From NCBI GenBank assembly GCA_017409765.1, contig JAFQSA010000053.1, positions 1-36,973 on the forward strand: a DNA stretch of 36,973 nt. The letters are read 5' to 3'. The translations under genes and the position numbers were made by a program. The stretch is from Clostridia bacterium. GTDB taxonomy: Bacteria > Bacillota > Clostridia > Christensenellales > CAG-314. The notes under the pieces were generated by a model that ran no database searches, was not told where the DNA came from, and worked only from the letters and a program-made list of their open reading frames with translations. This document shows positions 32,801-36,973 of this stretch, piece after piece (positions within the stretch are counted from its first letter, which is position 1; each line of letters begins with the position of its first letter).

Positions 32801-34070
32801 TGAATACAACTTCTAATTCATTTTTGGCAAAGGCAATCGACTTTGCCGCATCAGCGAGCATATCGCTTATCAATAGATCGTATCTTGCTCTATCTTCGTA
32901 TTTACTGTATGCCTCATCAGCGAGCAATAAAAATCCGTTGTCGTAGAAATCAACCGTATTAGTCAACCAGTAGAATTGAGGATTTTCCATATAGAATATT
33001 TTCCACACAGACATCAACTCAAGATCTGACAAAGTGTAGGATTGCGTATCTATCTTTGCTATGACATACTCGTCATTCTCTTCCACAAGATCGTCTTGAC
33101 AATTAGCAAAGATCGTAGCAGCGTTATACAAATCGATATAGAAATTGTAAAAATCTTCGTTATCGTTTTGTTTAAATTGGTTAAGGCCATACAATTTGTT
33201 GGTGTCAATTGCCAAATCATACTCATCACTATAGTCACAATAAGTGCATGTAACACGTAGTTTGTCTGATAGAGCAGTTGTTAAACTGTGTTGTCCTAAT
33301 GGCTGTATCACAGATGTGTTAATTGTCACTTCACATGTAGCACATACTTGATGCTTGCTACCAGCTTCGGTACAAGTTGCTTCAACATCAATTATCCATT
33401 CGCCTTCAGTGTGTCCTAGTACATTAGTATAAGTATCAATATAGCTATCGCCACAAACAGAACAAGTGTGAGTGATATAACCTTGTTCGGTACAAGTTGG
33501 ATTTGTTACGATAGAATCGTAGCTATGGCCTGGTGCAGTAACACTTTCAGTATTCATTGTGATTCCACAGACGGCACATACTTGATGCCTACTAAAATCT
33601 TGTGTGCAAGTTAGAGGGCTATCAATTATCCATTCGCCTTCGGTGTGGGATTTAAGATCTACACTCCTTGTTTCCTTTTTACCACAGGTACATACTCTTT
33701 CCTCTCGACCCTTTTGAACGCATGTTGCCTCTGTTACTACTGTCCACTCACCAAATGTGTGTCCCGTTGCCGCAACGGTTTCAGTTTCTTTTCGGCCACA
33801 GGCACATGTCCTTTCTTGTTTGCCACTTTGAGTACAGGTAGGTTCTGTCACCACTGTCCATTCGTTAAATAAGTGTACTCCTGTAGCTGGAATTGTTTCT
33901 TTCTCCTTTTCTCCACACTCGCAAATGCGTTCTTTGAGTCCAGCATCGGTACATGTTGCATTGGAAACAACCGTCCATTGTCCAAACTCGTGCTCGTGGC
34001 ATGCTGTAAGCGCAAGGCAACTTACAACCAACATTGCAATCAATATTATGACTAATGTTTGTTTTTTCAT
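29883..34070 (-). CDS. Large surface lipoprotein: Cys-rich repeats, transglutaminase-like domain, BspA-type LRRs
   Basis: A 1395-residue lipoprotein (lipobox LTAC, Cys24). Residues 28-250 hold six repeats of about 38 residues with the pattern GEWTVV..ATCT..G...R.C.CG, and a degenerate seventh follows at 261-282; the CxC/CxxC pairs suggest small metal- or disulfide-held ribbons. A transglutaminase-like domain spans about 420-530 with the triad Cys464 (GVCEAYA), His494 (KHGWNLV) and Asp509 (YYFDFTWDD). Residues 600-900 are beta-rich and unrecognised. From about 905 to 1390 there are BspA-type leucine-rich repeats of about 23 residues (TSIG..AF.GC.SLT.I.IP.SV), ending in YYAGTEEQWNNISIG. Such proteins are thought to bind host or other surfaces. 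Codon use looks more AT-rich (more ATA) than its neighbours, which may hint at transfer. Confidence 0.88.
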   Translation of the reverse strand: MKKQTLVIILIAMLVVSCLALTACHEHEFGQWTVVSNATCTDAGLKERICECGEKEKETIPATGVHLFNEWTVVTEPTCTQSGKQERTCACGRKETETVAATGHTFGEWTVVTEATCVQKGREERVCTCGKKETRSVDLKSHTEGEWIIDSPLTCTQDFSRHQVCAVCGITMNTESVTAPGHSYDSIVTNPTCTEQGYITHTCSVCGDSYIDTYTNVLGHTEGEWIIDVEATCTEAGSKHQVCATCEVTINTSVIQPLGQHSLTTALSDKLRVTCTYCDYSDEYDLAIDTNKLYGLNQFKQNDNEDFYNFYIDLYNAATIFANCQDDLVEENDEYVIAKIDTQSYTLSDLELMSVWKIFYMENPQFYWLTNTVDFYDNGFLLLADEAYSKYEDRARYDLLISDMLADAAKSIAFAKNELEVVFNLHDFILSNNEYAYIEGTLAPETEIWAHNLVGFAEKNKGVCEAYAKTFLYFSYIFDINNIIVTGQSKGEKHGWNLVEIDGNWYYFDFTWDDRESEGIAYNYFGLCALTMQKDHTNDTTSNEGFGYLYNLPDALAEIELVRLYQNGVDIGLRTSIDNAIDSMTDADSEYEIELFRYDYLSLGGVAAFVDKVHHISKDLPNVKQVTIAGVKQDLGDNGFFSSFMVSTIDILNNFTLHSNLILNNVSLGSDGNIIDLADYSLILEGYYNSIGGKIIGSENAWLIVNTQQESEIYAAVDLGNVSIKGESCDFFGTVIEISNLYLSQYSEFYIRAWAQDVIIENIHNGFATSMTVCGDSGDTNVSIGNIESDLFIRVIFDDVAHYPNISFVGELNGDITFNLDGNLTFMSIDLFTGETQIEHKSVKPMQLIGKRLFVANEENVDKVKLIFNFNYIDHSDLCVMNDDGEVYFDLPEADQDGFVIKDNVLIGYVGNSATVVIPEGVTSIESEAFAGIKTIYQVVLPSTLTHIEDGAFNGCSKLVEVVNNSQLDIKCGTRDFGSVAFNAFSVTKEAGYFTVIQDKFLFYLGEVNYLISYFGTDETVILPQTEFEYHINRYAFYQNTTMKYVDLGEKVVSIGDSAFYMCELLEEIYIPANIKQIEERAFFLCILLRKVTFDPNSSLTSIASGMFMACSNLTTVILPNSVMSIGDYAFSDCTHLTNIILPNSVTGIGGDAFNRCENLESITIPSSVTSIGVGAFRDCYSLTAIIVDKDNPNYQSIDGNLYSKDGKTLVQYAIGKTDASFEVPETVTSIGEAAFYGCTSLTSITMLDGVTSIGVSAFFGCTNLTSVIMSKNVTSIGTSAFQDCASLTDITIPSSVTNIDAFVFNGCTSLTNIILPDGIEYIGSFAFNNCSNLKSITIPDSVTSISDMAFSDCTLLANVYYAGTEEQWNNISIGTSNEYLTTATIHFNYTGEEN

Positions 34071-34114
34071 AATAATTACCTTTCCGTTTTAAGTCCGGCG
34101 GCTTGTTATACAAT

Positions 34115-34143
34115 ATTGTAACACATTGATTTTATAAAGTCAA
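34115..34143 (-). promoter_or_regulatory. Promoter of the large surface lipoprotein gene
   Basis: On the minus strand, TTGACT (34143-34138), 17 bases, TACAAT (34120-34115). The start is near 34108, giving a leader of about 40 bases. Confidence 0.62.
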
Positions 34144-34197
34144 TATGAATAGTTTGCAAAACAAAGGAAATGAAATTTGTAACAAAAGCATAAAAAA

Positions 34198-34224
34198 TAC
34201 CCCCACTTGTGAAAAGTGAGGGTA
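34198..34224 (-). terminator. Terminator of the GGGtGRT operon
   Basis: TACCCCCACTT and AAGTGAGGGTA pair with one mismatch. On the minus strand TTTTTTATGC follows the stem. Confidence 0.9.
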
Positions 34225-34268
34225 GATTTTGTGTTTGTAGTTTGATGCAAGTGTTGAGTTAAACTCAA

Positions 34269-35267
34269 TTATTTTGCCATGGATACTGCAACTGCGCAAG
34301 CAACTGTCATACCAACCATTGGGTTGTTACCAGCACCGATAAGGCCCATCATTTCTACGTGAGCAGGAACGGAAGAGGAACCAGCAAATTGAGCGTCACC
34401 GTGCATACGACCCATTGTGTCTGTAAGACCATAGGAAGCAGGACCAGCAGCAACGTTGTCTGGGTGCAAAGTACGGCCTGTGCCACCACCGGAAGCAACA
34501 GAGAAGTACTTTTTGTTGTTTTCCATGCACCACTTTTTGTAAGTACCAGCAACTGGGTGTTGGAAACGTGTTGGGTTGGTGGAGTTACCTGTGATGGAAA
34601 CGTCAACCTTTTCGAACTTCATGATTGCAACACCTTCGGATACGTCGTTGGAACCATAGCAACGAACCTTGGAGCGTTCGCCATCGGAGAAAGCAACTTC
34701 GCGAACGATTTTGAGTTCGCCTGTGTAGAAGTCGTAGTCAGTTTCCACATAGGTGAAACCGTTGATACGAGAGATGATGTAAGCAGCATCCTTACCAAGA
34801 CCGTTCAAGATAACGCGGAGTGGCTTTTTGCGTGCTTTGTTTGCGTTACGAGCAATACCGATAGCGCCTTCGGCTGCAGCGAAAGATTCGTGACCAGCAA
34901 GGAAAGCGAAACAGTCGGTGTTTTCGTTAAGCAACATGGAACCAAGGTTACCATGGCCAAGACCTACTTGACGTTGGTCAGCAACGGAACCAGGAATGCA
35001 GAATGCTTGGAGACCAAGACCGATGCACTCAGCAACTTTGTCTGCTTGAGTGATGCCTTGTTTGATAGCGATTGCGCAACCAAGAGTGTATGCCCAAACT
35101 GCGTTTTCGAAAGCGATTGGTTGAACGCCTTTAACGATTTCTTCGACATTTACGCCCTTAGCAAGGCAGATTTCGCGTGCTTCTTCCAAAGATGCGATAC
35201 CGTATTTAGCAAGTTCGGCAGTGATTTTGTCTATTCTTCTTTCATAACCTTCAAATCTGATAGCCAT
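34269..35267 (-). CDS. GGGtGRT family protein
   Basis: A 332-residue cytosolic protein that carries the motif giving its family its name, GGGTGRT (260-266), followed by a Gly-rich end (GDAQFAGSSSVPAHVEMMGL, then IGAGNNPMVGM). The N-terminal third is helical (FEGYERRIDKITAELAKYGI). HGNLGSMLLNENTDCFAFLAGHESFAAAEG (about 104-133) is another conserved-looking segment with His, Cys and Glu that could bind a ligand or metal. It has no signal peptide. GGGAGGT lies upstream of the ATG. It follows the IscU-like gene by 14 bases, and this pairing recurs in anaerobic Firmicutes; that recurrence is family knowledge. The biochemical function is not established to my knowledge. Confidence 0.88.
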   Translation of the reverse strand: MAIRFEGYERRIDKITAELAKYGIASLEEAREICLAKGVNVEEIVKGVQPIAFENAVWAYTLGCAIAIKQGITQADKVAECIGLGLQAFCIPGSVADQRQVGLGHGNLGSMLLNENTDCFAFLAGHESFAAAEGAIGIARNANKARKKPLRVILNGLGKDAAYIISRINGFTYVETDYDFYTGELKIVREVAFSDGERSKVRCYGSNDVSEGVAIMKFEKVDVSITGNSTNPTRFQHPVAGTYKKWCMENNKKYFSVASGGGTGRTLHPDNVAAGPASYGLTDTMGRMHGDAQFAGSSSVPAHVEMMGLIGAGNNPMVGMTVACAVAVSMAK

Positions 35268-35281
35268 TGTATTTACCTCCC

Positions 35282-35974
35282 TTACTCGTTACGTGGAATG
35301 ATGTATTTAGCAGCATTGTCAAAACGACCATAGTGCTTCTTTGCCTTTTCCAGTGCTTCATTACCGGAAACACCTTCGGTGATAAGTTTCATCATTACAC
35401 CAAGGTTAACGTATTCGTAACCGATGATTTCGCCATTATCGTCAAGAGCAAGACGTGTTACGTAGCCTTCGGCCATTTCCAAGTATCTTGGGCCCTTAAT
35501 TTTTGTTGAGTACATTGTACCAACTTGAGAACGAAGTCCCTTACCAAGGTCTTCAAGACCTGCACCTACTGGAAGACCAGCATCGCTAAATGCGGATTGT
35601 GTGCGGCCGTAAACAATTTGCAAGAACAACTCGCGCATTGCAACGTTGATAGCATCGCAAACAAGGTCGGTGTTAAGTGCTTCCAACAATGTTTTGCCTG
35701 GCAAAATTTCTGCAGCCATAGCAGCAGAGTGTGTCATACCGGAGCAGCCGATTGTTTCTACAAGGGCTTCTTCGATGATGCCGTTTTTGATGTTGAGTGT
35801 GAGTTTGCAAGTACCTTGTTGAGGTGCGCAACATCCACAGCCGTGTGTAAGACCACTGATATGACTGATTTCAGTAGCCTTGACCCATTTGCCCTCTTCG
35901 GGGATAGGAGCTGGACCGTGGTTGCAACCTTTGGCAACGCATTGCATCATTTCTACTTCGTGTGAGTATTGCAT
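35282..35974 (-). CDS. IscU/NifU-like iron-sulfur cluster scaffold protein paired with GGGtGRT
   Basis: A 230-residue protein with an IscU/NifU N-domain-like core. GCSGMTHSAAMAAEILPGKTLLEAL (76-100) corresponds to the GCGxAIASSS...GKT segment of scaffolds. Unlike ordinary IscU, the N-terminus is extended and Cys-rich (MMQCVAKGC at 9-17, HGCGCC at 44-49, then Cys56), and the C-terminal half (about 140-230) has no IscU counterpart. It may bind or build an iron-sulfur cluster for its GGGtGRT partner, which is inference. TTGGAGG precedes the ATG by 9-10 bases. No iscS or other suf/isc gene is nearby. Confidence 0.84.
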   Translation of the reverse strand: MQYSHEVEMMQCVAKGCNHGPAPIPEEGKWVKATEISHISGLTHGCGCCAPQQGTCKLTLNIKNGIIEEALVETIGCSGMTHSAAMAAEILPGKTLLEALNTDLVCDAINVAMRELFLQIVYGRTQSAFSDAGLPVGAGLEDLGKGLRSQVGTMYSTKIKGPRYLEMAEGYVTRLALDDNGEIIGYEYVNLGVMMKLITEGVSGNEALEKAKKHYGRFDNAAKYIIPRNE

Positions 35975-36011
35975 GGGTGATTGCCTCCAATAAAAAAATT
36001 TTTATGTTTGG

Positions 36012-36040
36012 ATTATACCATAAATATGGCATAAAATCAA
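36012..36040 (-). promoter_or_regulatory. Promoter of the scaffold-GGGtGRT operon
   Basis: On the minus strand, TTGATT (36040-36035), 17 bases, TATAAT (36017-36012). The -10 overlaps the first of two direct repeats of ATACCATAAATA (36015-36026 and 36078-36089). Confidence 0.65.
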
Positions 36041-36144
36041 AGATTTTGACGGGCAAAATTCATTGACTTTTTTAATGATACCATAAATAAAACTTTTAGT
36101 AAACCAGTTTGGCAAAATTTTTGTTAACAAAATTGGTAAAAAAA

Positions 36145-36162
36145 ACCACCCGAGTGAGTGGT
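36145..36162 (-). terminator. Terminator of the HIT protein gene
   Basis: ACCAC and GTGGT form a short stem around 8 bases. On the minus strand eight T follow directly. Confidence 0.7.
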
Positions 36163-36181
36163 CAGTTTTTTTGTCAATTCG

Positions 36182-36589
36182 TTATTTATCCAATTTGAGT
36201 TGGTTGCAAATTTGGGCAAGGTCGAGGTTGTACTTGTCGTGAAGGGGCCAAGTGTCCATGCCGTCGTCATCCTTGCGGGGGATGATGTGGAAATGCAAAT
36301 GGAAAACGCTTTGTTGAGCGGATTTGCCAGATGCGTTCAAAACGTTTACACCGCTAAAGCCACAGTTATCCACGTAGTGGTTGGCAACTTTTTGTACAGT
36401 TTGGATGACGTGGGCGAGAATTTCCGCATCGCAATCCATCACGTTTGTGCAATGCTTTTTGGGGATGACAAGTGTGTGACCGAAACTATCGCAAGCGATA
36501 TCCAAAAAGGCATAGGTGTGTTCGTCCTCGTAGATTTTGTATGAGGGAATTTGGCCGTTTACAATTTTACAAAAGATGCAGTTTTCCAT
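36182..36589 (-). CDS. HIT family (histidine triad) nucleotide-binding protein
   Basis: 135 residues from the ATG at 36589, with GAGGT 6 bases upstream; a longer frame starting at 36646 has no ribosome site. HIT proteins of the Hint branch hydrolyse purine nucleoside phosphoramidates and similar AMP conjugates. The triad HLHFHIIP (97-104) gives His97, His99 and His101. The N-terminal CIFCKIVNGQIPS and the GHTLVIPKKH segment are typical of the branch, and Cys4/Cys7 with later His residues may bind zinc. Length is normal. It is transcribed alone. Confidence 0.94.
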   Translation of the reverse strand: MENCIFCKIVNGQIPSYKIYEDEHTYAFLDIACDSFGHTLVIPKKHCTNVMDCDAEILAHVIQTVQKVANHYVDNCGFSGVNVLNASGKSAQQSVFHLHFHIIPRKDDDGMDTWPLHDKYNLDLAQICNQLKLDK

Positions 36590-36630
36590 TGTGATACCTC
36601 GCATAAATTGAATTTGATATGAGTTGATTT

Positions 36631-36663
36631 TTACCCACGGAAACATTGATTTTTTGTGGGTAA
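36631..36663. promoter_or_regulatory. Inverted repeat upstream of the HIT gene
   Basis: TTACCCAC (36631-36638) and GTGGGTAA (36656-36663) are perfect 8-bp arms 17 bases apart, 42 bases upstream of the HIT start. It may be a leader stem or an operator. I could not fix a promoter with confidence in 36590-36813, which otherwise appears empty. Confidence 0.3.
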
Positions 36664-36813
36664 TTTGTTTGTGATTTTAGGGGAAAAGCGCGCGATTTTG
36701 CAGGGATTTTTACACAATTTGCTGTGTTATTTTTGCACTAATTTTGCGAAAAAAAACTACATTTTTCGCGGACACGTGGTTGATTTTTATAAAATATTGA
36801 GTGAGAATTGATA

Positions 36814-36875
36814 GACTACAATCCCCCAGTCACTTTCGTTACAGCCCCCTTTACACAAAGGGGCCAATTGTAGTC
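36814..36875. repeat. Palindromic element with GACTACAA ends, copy 2
   Basis: The element is bounded by perfect 9-bp inverted ends, GACTACAAT (36814-36822) and ATTGTAGTC (36867-36875). Inside, AGCCCCCTTT and AAAGGGGCC form a second stem. It has no coding capacity. The ends share GACTACAA with the element at 9051-9151. The remaining bases to 36973 are AT-rich with no gene seen. Confidence 0.6.
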
Positions 36876-36973
36876 GTAGGCCTATAAAAAACAATACGCA
36901 AATAGTTGAATATGGTTGAGATTTTTCAACAAATTTATACTACTCCACTTTGCCAATTGCGCCATCTAGATAA

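Overview
The window is chromosomal DNA of a low-GC, Gram-positive-type anaerobe, most likely an uncultured gut member of the Clostridia. The grounds are: the 5' end of a 16S rRNA with a Firmicutes-like start, lipobox signal peptides in place of outer-membrane systems, an iron-sulfur L-serine dehydratase, a GGGtGRT protein with its IscU-like partner, a BspA-type leucine-rich-repeat lipoprotein and sigma-A promoters close to consensus. The genus cannot be fixed from this sequence. No phage, plasmid, insertion sequence, CRISPR array or tRNA was seen.

Layout. 1-473: start of a 16S rRNA gene (minus strand) with leader and promoter. 474-6234: PH-domain membrane protein, EF-G-like GTPase, a degenerate glutamate-racemase homologue, ribosomal protein S20 with a long basic tail, and L-serine dehydratase. 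6540-8929: two plus-strand transport genes, a uracil permease and an ECF S component. 8930-9217: interspersed repeats. 9218-12222: cyclase plus ferredoxin-type aldo/keto reductase, then 6-phosphofructokinase. 12544-26659: a large minus-strand starch/maltodextrin region. 27213-29669: ClpC. 29883-34070: a 1395-residue surface lipoprotein. 34269-35974: GGGtGRT protein and iron-sulfur scaffold pair. 36182-36589: HIT protein. 36814-36875: a palindromic element.

How the starch region works together. In transcription order it encodes a lipoprotein with three starch-binding-like modules, a MalE-type binding lipoprotein, MalF and MalG permeases, a surface GH13 amylase lipoprotein and a MalK/MsmX ATPase. 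A small three-gene cluster, a cytosolic neopullulanase-type GH13 and phosphofructokinase follow in the same direction. The inferred pathway is capture and trimming of starch outside the cell, import of maltodextrins, cytosolic hydrolysis and glycolysis. Strong hairpins follow the first two lipoprotein genes, which would allow the binding proteins to be made in excess over the permeases.

The most unusual item is the ATPase. It has 871 residues instead of about 370, with three copies of the MalK-type regulatory (TOBE-like) domain and a coiled coil of roughly 230 residues between the second and third copies. Other items worth a second look are the racemase homologue without catalytic cysteines, the S20 tail, the GGGtGRT pair, two palindromic elements sharing GACTACAA ends, and the repeat-rich transglutaminase/LRR lipoprotein.
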